64,000 bases of DNA, taken from an uncultured Clostridia bacterium. GTDB taxonomy: Bacteria; Bacillota; Clostridia; TANB77; CAG-508. The notes under the pieces are model-generated. The model searched no databases and was not told the origin of the DNA. It worked only from the letters and a program-made list of their open reading frames with translations. The stretch spans positions 111,041 through 175,040 of the forward strand of contig CAKPEG010000001.1 of NCBI GenBank assembly GCA_934149275.1. The letters run 5' to 3'. Below are positions 1-9,066 of this stretch, one piece after another; position 1 is the stretch's first letter; each line of letters begins with the position of its first letter. Both the position numbers and the translations under genes were made by a program.

Positions 1-1592
1 AATGTTAAAACATTATCTATTACTTGAACATCAGCATTTATGGCTTCAGCATTTAAAGAACCGGCGATAAATGTCAATCCTTCTGGAATCTCATCTCTTA
101 ATGAAACAAGATCTGAAGCAGTTCCCTTTTTATTTGAAACTGTAATTGTATACTCAATTTCGTCACCTTCGTGAACAGTCTTAACCTTATCAACACCGTC
201 ACCATCAATCATTCCATAATCGTCACATTTAACAACCTTACTTGCCTTACTTGTTTCAACATAAGGTTTTACAACATCATAATCCTTATCTCCACCATCT
301 GGTGTTTTATCAGTAGTTTCTCTTGAATTTACAGTTACCTTATTAGCTTCAATCTTACCTGAAGTAATTGGAGAACCATCTTTATTTTCTCCTAATTGAT
401 TAACTGTTGCAACAAAAGAAATTTGTAATGTTGTGTTTGCAAGCAATTCATAATTTTCTAATGAAACTTCACCATTCTCAACTTTTACTGGAACATCAGA
501 ATTATCAACTTCTAAAGAACCTTCTTTATATGTTAAACCTTCTTTTATTGTATCTAATACATTAATCATTTCATTAGTATCACCAGTATTTTTTATTGTT
601 AATGTATATTTAATTTCATCATTTTCATGAACCGTTGTACCTTCAAACTCTTCTCTATCACATTTTACAATCTCACTAGTCTTAATTGTATCTATGATAG
701 TATTATGTGTTTCATTAGTCTTATCACCATTTACAACGGCCACATTTCTAATAGTTCCAGTAACATCTTCATTTACACGCACTATAAAACTTACACTCGT
801 TACCTCTTCACCATCTTCAAAATCAACTGTCCAGAAAATTTTAGTTACGCCATCTACAGTAGTTTCTGTACCACCATTACTAACATCAATTAATGATGTT
901 TGAGCAGGTACACTATCTGAAACTCTTATTCCTTTTCTAGCCTCTCTGCTCATATTTTTGATTTCGATTACATATCTAATTTCATCTCCAGGTACTACTG
1001 TTTTTGCATCTTCATTTTCTGCTCTTTGAGGAATTAATTCTTTATCCTTTATTACATAAGCTTTTTTTACTGCTGTAATTCCTAAATCCTCAACATTTAC
1101 ATCTGTAAATTTTCCAGCCACATCCAGGTTTTGCCAAGACACAGCTAAATCTTCAGAAATCTGCCTTTCAACTTCTTCAACTCTTGAAGTAACATACTCT
1201 TGATTAGGAACATTAGTATTTGTTGTTGATGTAGTTGTTCCTGTTGCTGGAGTAGTTGGTGCTACTGAAGTTGAAGGTTGGCTTGTAGTATTCGTTGTTG
1301 GATTTGCAGATTCACTTGGCATAACACTATTATTAGTAGTATTTTCTGAAGATGTACTTCCTTGTGCATCAGAATTATTTTCAGTTGCACTAGGAGATTG
1401 TTCTACATTCTCTGATGCATTTGTATTTGCATTTTCAGATTCAGGTTCTTGTTGAGCTATTTCATCTATAGCAGTAGCTGAACCATCATCTTTCAAGAAA
1501 GCAACGACTCCAATAATTGCAACAATAGCTAAAATACAAATAGCTACAATAGCAATTATAGTCTTCTTATTAAGAGTCTTGAACTTATCCAT
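1..1592 (-). CDS. DUF11-repeat surface protein, N-terminal part (gene runs off left edge)
   Basis: The frame is open from an ATG at 1592 to the left edge, about 530 codons, with no stop. Residues about 9-33 form one hydrophobic segment (signal anchor). A Ser/Thr/Asn/Pro-rich low-complexity stalk follows to about residue 135. After it come at least three copies of a DUF11-like beta module, with recurring GDEIRYVIEIKN, NDEIKYTLTIKN and GDEIEYTITVSN motifs followed by a 'V.D.(I/V)PEGL.(F/Y)..GS' pattern. DUF11 repeats are typical of large Gram-positive surface proteins and often sit near sortases, as here, where a sortase starts just upstream in the same operon. The C-terminus lies outside the window, so a wall-anchor motif cannot be checked. 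The role (adhesion or surface layer) is inferred. Confidence 0.85.
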   Translation of the reverse strand, partial: MDKFKTLNKKTIIAIVAICILAIVAIIGVVAFLKDDGSATAIDEIAQQEPESENANTNASENVEQSPSATENNSDAQGSTSSENTTNNSVMPSESANPTTNTTSQPSTSVAPTTPATGTTTSTTNTNVPNQEYVTSRVEEVERQISEDLAVSWQNLDVAGKFTDVNVEDLGITAVKKAYVIKDKELIPQRAENEDAKTVVPGDEIRYVIEIKNMSREARKGIRVSDSVPAQTSLIDVSNGGTETTVDGVTKIFWTVDFEDGEEVTSVSFIVRVNEDVTGTIRNVAVVNGDKTNETHNTIIDTIKTSEIVKCDREEFEGTTVHENDEIKYTLTIKNTGDTNEMINVLDTIKEGLTYKEGSLEVDNSDVPVKVENGEVSLENYELLANTTLQISFVATVNQLGENKDGSPITSGKIEANKVTVNSRETTDKTPDGGDKDYDVVKPYVETSKASKVVKCDDYGMIDGDGVDKVKTVHEGDEIEYTITVSNKKGTASDLVSLRDEIPEGLTFIAGSLNAEAINADVQVIDNVLT

Positions 1593-1601
1593 TTTTTCCT
1601 C

Positions 1602-2195
1602 CTATTCTTGATTATTTTTAATTTCTCTAGCTTTTGTTACTAATCTTTTTTTATTTCCATTTGAACACGTTATAAGTGTTACCTCTTTTGTACTTCCATC
1701 AATAGATTCGACACATGATACATCATTTGGATCTATAATATAATAATCAAAAACTTCATAATCAAGTGTTCTATTCTTCATGTCAGTTATTTTAATTATG
1801 TCACCCTTCTCCAAATTTTTGGTTTTTCCAAACATTGTGCCATCCCTATTGTTATGTCCTGCAAGAGTAACATTTCCAACTTCGTTTAATTCACTTCCCC
1901 AAAACTTAGTAATAGACAATCTCATCCCTTTATTATCTGTTCTATCTAAAATTGGATATTTCAGGTTAATCTTAGGAATAGTAATTATACCTATTACCTT
2001 GTAATCATCTATCATTATGTCTTCTGAAATTTTTTCATCATTATTATATTTGGTTTCAAATTCGTCAACAACAGCAGATAAATGCTTTTCATTTACCTGA
2101 TTTCTACCATACTTAATAATAATCATAATAATTGTTATAGCTATAACAATTAAAAGTAAAATAATAATAAAGTTAAAAATTTTATTTTTACTCAT
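1602..2195 (-). CDS. Sortase (class D-like transpeptidase)
   Basis: A 197-residue protein with an N-terminal membrane anchor (residues about 7-28) and a sortase beta-barrel. The catalytic triad is visible: His114 in TLAGHNN, Cys177 in TLITC and Arg184 in KKRLVTKA. Sortases cut a sorting signal in surface proteins and join them to the cell wall or to pilin subunits. The length and the LAGHNN/TLITCS motifs fit class D or related Clostridial sortases. The gene overlaps the upstream membrane-protein gene by 8 bp and lies 9 bp before the DUF11-protein gene, so the three are probably co-transcribed, and its substrates are most simply those two neighbours. The subclass is inferred from motifs only. 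Confidence 0.93.
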   Translation of the reverse strand: MSKNKIFNFIIILLLIVIAITIIMIIIKYGRNQVNEKHLSAVVDEFETKYNNDEKISEDIMIDDYKVIGIITIPKINLKYPILDRTDNKGMRLSITKFWGSELNEVGNVTLAGHNNRDGTMFGKTKNLEKGDIIKITDMKNRTLDYEVFDYYIIDPNDVSCVESIDGSTKEVTLITCSNGNKKRLVTKAREIKNNQE

Positions 2196-3177
2196 TATCT
2201 TTTTTACCTTTGCTATTTACTTTTTTCATAACAGCAACAATAACAAGTAAAGCTACTGCAACTCCTAATATAACAAATAAAATTATGCTATCATAAGTAA
2301 TTGGTAATTTTGATGTTGTTGTTACAATATTTTTATCTTTAACAAATTCTTTGTCTTCATTTTGGAAACAAGTTAAGAATTGAACATCAACTATTTCTTG
2401 TGAATCATTTCTAATCCAAAGAATATATTTATCACCTGTTTTAGAATCTGCAGGTTGATCAATTCTCATATCAGAAACTAAAGACCAATTATCAGCTGTA
2501 GGCATTAATTGGTTGTATAGATCATAAAATTCTTTACACATCCTTATATTTTCATATAGTCCTGAGTTAGCTTTTAAACTATTAAGTTTTTCAGCTAAAT
2601 CCATAAATTTGTTGTAATCTTCAGTACTTGGTAATTTTACTAAATAATATGAATATTCAGAGCTACTATCATCTATGATATCAACTCTACCAATTGAAGT
2701 TGTATACTCAATTCCATTTTCAGTTCTCTTTGTAACTGTTTTTTGTGTAGTATCAACTGCAATTTTCTTTGTAACATTATTTACCAAATCAACTGCTTCA
2801 TATGGAATTGAATTATCTAAACTAATTTGAATTCCTTCTGCTAAATAATTTCCATCTAAATCTCTAGCATATACGTAAACAGTTTTTCCAGCAAAATAGT
2901 TATCATATCTTTCTTTTGTAATATGCATTACATATTTACCTTCAACTTTTTCTTTTTCTGCTTTCATATAATCTAAATATTCTTTATCAGCAGTTGTGCT
3001 ATTTGCAAATGCATATTCATATTCTTTATCTAAACTAGATTCCAAATAAACAATATATTCGGTATCGTTTTTCTTTAGTACTGTTATTTCTTCAGCTGCG
3101 AAAACTTTATTAGAAAAAAATAAAATGAATAAAAACATCATACAAAAAGCAATTTTTATGCCAAATGTTTTTTTCAT
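2188..3177 (-). CDS. Secreted membrane-anchored protein with LPITY sorting-like signal
   Basis: A 329-residue protein with a clear signal peptide (about 1-27, cleavage near VFA/AEE) and a C-terminal tripartite tail. The tail is LPITY at residues 291-295, a hydrophobic stretch to about 316, then a basic tail (KKVNSKGKK). This is the architecture of a sortase substrate, except that Tyr replaces the final Gly of LPXTG. The middle (about 28-285) matches no family I recognise. The start is set by an AGGAGGTGAG ribosome-binding site. It is the first gene of the sortase operon, downstream of a good promoter at 3228-3256. It may be an unusual sortase substrate or simply a type I membrane protein. Confidence 0.8.
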   Translation of the reverse strand: MKKTFGIKIAFCMMFLFILFFSNKVFAAEEITVLKKNDTEYIVYLESSLDKEYEYAFANSTTADKEYLDYMKAEKEKVEGKYVMHITKERYDNYFAGKTVYVYARDLDGNYLAEGIQISLDNSIPYEAVDLVNNVTKKIAVDTTQKTVTKRTENGIEYTTSIGRVDIIDDSSSEYSYYLVKLPSTEDYNKFMDLAEKLNSLKANSGLYENIRMCKEFYDLYNQLMPTADNWSLVSDMRIDQPADSKTGDKYILWIRNDSQEIVDVQFLTCFQNEDKEFVKDKNIVTTTSKLPITYDSIILFVILGVAVALLVIVAVMKKVNSKGKKDNE

Positions 3178-3215
3178 TTTCTCACCTCCTATTTTTTAAA
3201 TTTCAGAATTATTTC

Positions 3216-3291
3216 ATTCGCGTAAACATTTTATAACGGTTTCCTATATTTGTCAACGTCTTTTCGCTATATTTCGCCTTTTTACGCGAAT
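3216..3291. promoter_or_regulatory. Pair of inverted 11-bp sites flanking the sortase-operon promoter
   Basis: ATTCGCGTAAA at 3216-3226 and its exact reverse complement TTTACGCGAAT at 3281-3291 flank the promoter, one just downstream of the -10 and one 25 bp upstream of the -35. In an AT-rich background, GC-containing repeats placed like this suggest an operator pair. The binding protein is unknown. Confidence 0.5.
3228..3256 (-). promoter_or_regulatory. Promoter of the surface-protein/sortase operon
   Basis: On the minus strand TTGACA (3251-3256) is separated by 17 bp from TAAAAT (3228-3233). This is a near-consensus housekeeping promoter 50 bp before the first start codon. Confidence 0.7.
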
Positions 3292-3347
3292 TTTATAAAT
3301 CTGCTATAACATTTCTATTCCTAAAAAAGTTATCTATGAATGCAAAA

Positions 3348-3383
3348 AAAATAACTTTGAGATATAAATCCCAAAGTTATTTT
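3348..3383 (-). terminator. Rho-independent terminator of eno
   Basis: AAAATAACTTTG (3348-3359) pairs with CAAAGTTATTTT (3372-3383). On the minus strand the stem is followed by a run of T. It starts 13 bp after the eno stop codon. Confidence 0.85.
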
Positions 3384-3395
3384 TTAAAATTTATC

Positions 3396-4715
<1,320 letters not shown>

Positions 4716-4769
4716 CTATAATATTTACAATTAAATTTTAGAAATATAAATTTAATTATACCTCTTCCG

Positions 4770-4792
4770 TCTGTGAGACATTCTATCACAGA
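4770..4792. promoter_or_regulatory. Palindrome over the eno -10 element
   Basis: TCTGTGA (4770-4776) and TCACAGA (4786-4792) form a perfect 7-bp inverted repeat with a 9-bp centre containing the -10 box. The half-sites resemble TGTGA/TCACA of CRP/FNR-type regulators, but the spacing is not the usual 6 bp. It is a likely operator for an unidentified factor. A second perfect 10-bp inverted repeat (AATTTTGAAA, 4813-4822; TTTCAAAATT, 4831-4840) lies just upstream of the -35. Confidence 0.45.
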
Positions 4793-4808
4793 TATATTAA
4801 ATTTTCAA
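4780..4808 (-). promoter_or_regulatory. eno promoter
   Basis: Minus-strand TTGAAA (4803-4808), a 17-bp spacer, then TAGAAT (4780-4785). Confidence 0.65.
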
Positions 4809-4877
4809 TTCTAATTTTGAAAGTTTTCCATTTCAAAATTAAGCCTAGATATAACTTTAGAATTATCATTAAAACTA

Positions 4878-4917
4878 AAAAATGAGTGAATCTGCTAATC
4901 ACAATCCACTCATTTTT
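4878..4917. terminator. Hairpin terminator
   Basis: AAAAATGAGTG (4878-4888) pairs with CACTCATTTTT (4907-4917). It is A/T-flanked on both sides and lies 51 bp past the end of the small gene at 4969-5284, whose transcript it probably ends. Confidence 0.7.
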
Positions 4918-4968
4918 CTATGCTTTACTTCCGTTCTACGTATTCAACTTTCGTCAGTTAAACACTTT

Positions 4969-5284
4969 TTATTCTTCGTGTTCAATCAGCCGATAATCCG
5001 TTCCATCCGGCAAATGGAAATTAAACCGTGAATCCAAAGTTCTGTCGTACTTTTCAATTGGATACTTTACTCTACCTAGTCCAGCACATTTATAGCAGTA
5101 AACATATAACGTATAATCATTAAATTTAATCGCTTCTGCCTTAGTAAGTTCCTTCAAGCAAATAATCATTGCAACCAGCCGAATCCTGCGTGACAAAAAC
5201 TAAACGATTCCCAACTCTTTTAGCAATCGCCTTCCGACCAGGATTCATTTTTTGAAACAATTGAGTCAAAACTCTTTCAAGCAT
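4969..5284 (-). pseudogene. Small hypothetical gene, apparently split by a +1 frameshift
   Basis: An ATG at 5284 sits behind a strong AAGGAGGAG site and opens a 47-codon frame (MLERVLTQLFQK..., stop at 5141-5143). A second frame, +1 relative to the first, overlaps it and runs to a stop at 4969 but has no ribosome-binding site of its own. Joining the two near TAC-TAA-GG gives one protein of about 104 residues with a CYKC motif and a polar C-terminus (LPDGTDYRLIEHEE). I do not recognise the family. Codons such as CGG, GCG, CTG and CGC are richer in GC than in neighbouring genes, which hints at transfer. It may be a pseudogene, a sequence error or a recoded gene. Confidence 0.45.
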
Positions 5285-5434
5285 ATTATCTCCTCCTTCA
5301 ATGCTTTCTAATCAACAAGTTACATTTGTGAAACAAAAAGCTAGAGAAAAATTCTCTCACTATTAAGTAAAAAAATATAGAAAAATACACTATATGGCTC
5401 ATATTTTAGCACATTTTCTTCTCTAAATCAACAT

Positions 5435-5468
5435 AAAAGAGCTCTGGAATACTATCCAGAACTCTTTT
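5435..5468 (-). terminator. Hairpin terminator downstream of the PepC-like gene
   Basis: AAAAGAGCTCTGGA (5435-5448) pairs with TCCAGAACTCTTTT (5455-5468) with one mismatch. It lies 115 bp beyond the stop of the peptidase gene at 5584. The rest of 5285-5583 shows no coding signal. Confidence 0.6.
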
Positions 5469-5583
5469 ACATCATTGCTATTTTTATTTAATCTCTCCAA
5501 TAATGTATTTTATAATTTTAAATTTTATCAAACTCAATTTCTAAATCTTTTCAATCAAATATTTAATATCTCTTCAAAATCTA

Positions 5584-6903
5584 TTAAAAAGGTTCATCAC
5601 CTGCGAACTCAATAGGTTCTTGTTTCAAACATTCTAATTGTTCAGCTGATAAATACTTCTTATCAACAGTAATACTAAGTACAAACTCGCTAAAGAAATT
5701 ATCATTCATTACATAACATCCCTTTACTTTAGCCTTGTCACCATGACTATCTTCAATCTTCCATCTTTGAGGAACGCCATCAACCAAATTAACACCCACA
5801 AAAGACATAGCATGATGCATACAAATATCACGCAAATTCAAAGCCTCTTCTTTAGATAAAGTTTCAAAATTTAATGTATCAGCATAGTCATATAATCTCG
5901 TATCTAATACTCCTGATTTTGTATCTCTAAACTTCATTATATGAGCACCCATATAAACAGGAATACCATCTTTCAACTGCTTAATTGTTAGCTCTTTCAA
6001 ATCCTCTATTGGCAAATTCAAATATCTAGCATAAGCTTGACGAACATTTCCCTCATATTTCAATCTATAAACTTTATTAAACTCTTTATTATACATAGGA
6101 AAATTACCTATAGTAACAAAATTCTCCAACTTCAATTTCAAAAATCTATTCTTAAACTCAATAGGCGTTAATCCATCAATTCTATGATACTCACCACTTT
6201 TATCTTTATACTCATAGTTAAATTCTGTTAAAGGTTCACCAATCAATTTGCACAACAAAATATAATTTTCTTGTAAAAACTTATTTTTATTTTCTCTTAA
6301 TAATTCAATATCAGCACTATTTCTCTTTAACTCAATTAATTTTAAAATATCCTTTTTAACCTTTTCAGTATAAATACATTGCACTCTTAAGAAATTTGTA
6401 CTCTCAACAGCATCAGGATTATATGAATAAGGCAAAACTCCATACTTATCTATAATAGCTTCAAACCATTCCCAATAGCCACCTTCATTTACACAACTAG
6501 CAATTATTTTTTCTTTATGAATATAATCATAATCAACGTTCGCTAAATTAATTATATTCTCATACGTATTATTTGATTTTTCAAGTTTATCATAAAAAGC
6601 AATATAACTATTAGATAGTTCTAAATCAGCAACATTCATATTTAAATTCTTAGCAATATCATATTTTATTAAGTTCAAACCACTAAAAATCCAACATTTA
6701 TGACTATCCTGTTGATCATATCTCTTACTCTCAGGCAATTCAATATTAAAAACAGGTTGATTTTCTATAATAACATCTCTACTAATACACGCTTTCTCCA
6801 CACCATTCTTAGTTATCGCATTTTCAATCACTTTATTCATTTTATCTGAATCATAAACTTCTTTAAATTTTTTAATTTGCTCTAATGATATTTGATCATT
6901 CAT
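5584..6903 (-). CDS. C1B-family aminopeptidase C / bleomycin-hydrolase-like cysteine peptidase
   Basis: The 439-residue length is typical of PepC/bleomycin hydrolase. The oxyanion Gln64 and catalytic Cys70 occur in QQDSHKCWIFSGLN, and catalytic His364 in MHHAMSFVGV. Family members normally complete the triad with Asn in WKVENSWG. Here the equivalent sequence is WKIEDSHGD, with Asp385 at that place. No signal peptide is present, so the enzyme is cytoplasmic, where family members trim N-terminal residues from peptides. The fold assignment is strong, but the Asn-to-Asp change leaves catalytic efficiency or specificity open. It begins 15 bp after the NTPase gene at 6919-7449 in the direction of transcription, suggesting co-transcription. 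Confidence 0.85.
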   Translation of the reverse strand: MNDQISLEQIKKFKEVYDSDKMNKVIENAITKNGVEKACISRDVIIENQPVFNIELPESKRYDQQDSHKCWIFSGLNLIKYDIAKNLNMNVADLELSNSYIAFYDKLEKSNNTYENIINLANVDYDYIHKEKIIASCVNEGGYWEWFEAIIDKYGVLPYSYNPDAVESTNFLRVQCIYTEKVKKDILKLIELKRNSADIELLRENKNKFLQENYILLCKLIGEPLTEFNYEYKDKSGEYHRIDGLTPIEFKNRFLKLKLENFVTIGNFPMYNKEFNKVYRLKYEGNVRQAYARYLNLPIEDLKELTIKQLKDGIPVYMGAHIMKFRDTKSGVLDTRLYDYADTLNFETLSKEEALNLRDICMHHAMSFVGVNLVDGVPQRWKIEDSHGDKAKVKGCYVMNDNFFSEFVLSITVDKKYLSAEQLECLKQEPIEFAGDEPF

Positions 6904-6918
6904 TAAATCTTCCTCCTT

Positions 6919-7449
6919 TTATCTCCACATATCGCCATTAATATGACTAGTCAAAGCCATAACAAAAGCATTTTTAGTCAATTCAATTCTCGTCACAACA
7001 TCCCTAGTCAAAAAACTAATTCCGCCTTTTCCTTTTCCAAGCTCCTTACCACTAAAAATCTTATCCATAACTTTCCCAAGCTCTGTACTTTTTATCTCAT
7101 CAATATACTTATTAGGGATTGGAAACCCTTGACTAACTCCAACACTTTGAAAACCTTTTGAATCCTCAATAACAACCGCATTTATATCAATCCAATCGCC
7201 TAAAAGATCGGTAATTCCCGCTTCACTAGCTATAAAAAAATCAGCCTCTAAATTATTTTTTTCAGCATACGCCTTTAAATTTTTAACCCTATTTTTAGCG
7301 CCCTGAAAAATCTCCTCATTCACAGGTTGATCACTGACATTCGAGTCAACAGAAATTCCTTCAATATTAATATCATCAAAGTACTTCTCAAAAGCCTGCC
7401 TAGCGCCTTCAATTTTTCCAGGATTTTTTGTTCCCATCAAAATCTTCAT
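6919..7449 (-). CDS. YjjX/DUF84-family inosine/xanthosine triphosphatase
   Basis: A 176-residue protein matching the non-canonical purine NTP phosphatase family. Features are the N-terminal MGTKNPGKIEGARQAF nucleotide loop, DQPVNEEIFQGAKNR, the EAGI motif, GFPIPNKYIDEI, GKVMDKIFSG and the C-terminal ISFLTRDVVTR. These enzymes hydrolyse ITP/XTP-type deaminated nucleotides and keep them out of RNA and DNA. I chose the ATG at 7449 because AAGGAG stands at proper distance before it. An upstream TTG at 7494 lacks such a site and would add 15 unlike residues. It is one of two nucleotide house-cleaning genes in the window (see 10417-10986). Confidence 0.85.
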   Translation of the reverse strand: MKILMGTKNPGKIEGARQAFEKYFDDINIEGISVDSNVSDQPVNEEIFQGAKNRVKNLKAYAEKNNLEADFFIASEAGITDLLGDWIDINAVVIEDSKGFQSVGVSQGFPIPNKYIDEIKSTELGKVMDKIFSGKELGKGKGGISFLTRDVVTRIELTKNAFVMALTSHINGDMWR

Positions 7450-7512
7450 ACCATTCCACTCCTTACCACTTATATTTAAATACGAAAAAATCAAAACATT
7501 AAGTTTTCCAAG

Positions 7513-8142
7513 CTATAAATCATTAACTACTCTTTTAACTCTTTCAATAAATTCTTCTCTATTTTCTAAAGCCTGTCTCAACTTGCTTACCGCTTCATCA
7601 AACTCCTTGTCCTCCAAATAAACCTTAGCATATCCTCTCTCACCATACTTCTCAACTAAATGTTCATACACTTTATCAAACTGTTCTTCTTCAGACAAAC
7701 CAATATAATTCTTCTTACCATATGTATATGACCTCTTGATGGTATTATCAATATCCACAATAGTCCTATCCGCTGTACTTACAATCTTGCCATACATAGT
7801 TCTAGGGACATGATTGCAAGAAGCTCTATGATCCTCAATAGCCTCCTTGATTACCAATCTCTGCTCATCAGAAAACCACCTCTTAATATTCTCATCTTTC
7901 ATAAACATCTCCGCAGAAATAATTTCATGTCTCTTTCTATCAATAAAATGTCCCAAATCATGATATGCAGCCACCGTATACACAATATTAAAATCAACAT
8001 CATATCCATCGGCTAGCTCCAAACTTCTTCTTATAACAGTCTTAATATGATTAATTCCATGAGCAAACTCATTTCTATCATATAAAGGAAATATTTCATT
8101 TTTGATATATTCAACTAATTCCTCATTTAATTCTTTATTCAA
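7513..8142 (-). CDS. HD-domain phosphohydrolase
   Basis: A 209-residue soluble protein with a complete HD metal site: His32 (HGINH), His61-Asp62 (AAYHDLGH) and Asp125 (STADRT). The HD superfamily hydrolyses phosphoester bonds in nucleotides and related compounds, but the substrate cannot be told from the sequence. Translation starts at TTG (8142), supported by a well-placed AAGGAG site. It lies 18 bp downstream of the CYTH-domain gene, so the two are probably co-transcribed. The C-terminal third is highly charged and helical. Confidence 0.85.
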   Translation of the reverse strand: MNKELNEELVEYIKNEIFPLYDRNEFAHGINHIKTVIRRSLELADGYDVDFNIVYTVAAYHDLGHFIDRKRHEIISAEMFMKDENIKRWFSDEQRLVIKEAIEDHRASCNHVPRTMYGKIVSTADRTIVDIDNTIKRSYTYGKKNYIGLSEEEQFDKVYEHLVEKYGERGYAKVYLEDKEFDEAVSKLRQALENREEFIERVKRVVNDL

Positions 8143-8160
8143 AACCTTTCTCCTTAAAAA

Positions 8161-8982
8161 TTAAAATTTAAGTTCTTTCATATTATTTATATCTAAATCA
8201 ATTTCTTTATAAATTTCATCAACCGTACAAGAAACAGTATCTTCAAATGAACATCCCAAAATACTTAATATATTTTCTATATCTTCTTTATCTTTTCCCT
8301 CAAACTCAACATATGAAGGTAACATAGGCCATGTATCAATATCAATTTCATGCTCATTTAAAATATATTTTTCTCTTCTTTTCTCTTGATAACTTCTATA
8401 TGAAAAGCCCAACTTTTCAAGTAATTCATTTGTTTCTTCAAATGAATTAACCTTTATTTCTGTTTCTTCCATTTGTTGAATATTTGATTTATTATCTCTT
8501 AAAACATGTTTTATTGTTAAAGTAACCTTCTCTTTAACTTCACCACTTTCTTTTTCTTCAATAGTTTTTCTCAATCTAACCCATTTCTTAGGAGTAGCTT
8601 TATATTTATATATAATTTCACTCAACTTTTGGCTATTTAAAATCTCTACAATTCTTTCTTTATCAAATGTAAATATCTCTGATAAATTACTAATCTTAAA
8701 ATTTTTATTCAAAAGCTCAACATCATCATTATCTATTAATTGATCAACTTCATAAAAAAGATTTTTAATTTTCGCTAATACTATATCTTTTCTAGACTCA
8801 AGAATTTCATTATTCAATTCGTATAAATCAGCATAATATCTTTGATTAATATACATTAAATCATACACACATAAATATTGCTTTGAAGAACTAATATACT
8901 TTCCACCGGCATTCTTTATCTTATTTACAATATTCTCCTTATCGATATTTAAAATCTTAACTTCCAATTCCATACTACTCAT
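8161..8982 (-). CDS. CYTH-domain protein (CyaB / triphosphatase tunnel enzyme family)
   Basis: A 273-residue protein with the ExExK signature ELEVK at residues 5-9. Basic and acidic tunnel motifs follow: WVRLRK, VTLTIKH, EKRREKY and EIDIDTWPMLPSYVEFEG. CYTH enzymes act on triphosphates (class IV adenylate cyclase, thiamine or inorganic triphosphatase). A helical insert of about 80 residues between the first and second strands (about 55-135) makes it longer than the usual 170-190. A GGAG site supports the start, and a promoter lies at 9025-9053. The substrate is unknown. Confidence 0.82.
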   Translation of the reverse strand: MSSMELEVKILNIDKENIVNKIKNAGGKYISSSKQYLCVYDLMYINQRYYADLYELNNEILESRKDIVLAKIKNLFYEVDQLIDNDDVELLNKNFKISNLSEIFTFDKERIVEILNSQKLSEIIYKYKATPKKWVRLRKTIEEKESGEVKEKVTLTIKHVLRDNKSNIQQMEETEIKVNSFEETNELLEKLGFSYRSYQEKRREKYILNEHEIDIDTWPMLPSYVEFEGKDKEDIENILSILGCSFEDTVSCTVDEIYKEIDLDINNMKELKF

Positions 8983-9024
8983 AATATTTTTCTCCTATCA
9001 ACTAATATTTTTCTCTCGATGGGT

Positions 9025-9053
9025 ATTGTATCATAATTAATTTTATTCATCAA
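9025..9053 (-). promoter_or_regulatory. Promoter of the CYTH-HD gene pair
   Basis: Minus-strand TTGATG (9048-9053), a 17-bp spacer, then TACAAT (9025-9030). Confidence 0.6.
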
Positions 9054-9066
9054 TGAAATTGTCTAT

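Noticed and set aside
627..903. Two plus-strand ORFs
   Set aside because: They are antisense shadows of the DUF11-repeat gene.
4770..4792. CRP binding site
   Set aside because: Half-sites look like TGTGA/TCACA but the spacing is 9 bp rather than 6, and the site covers the -10.
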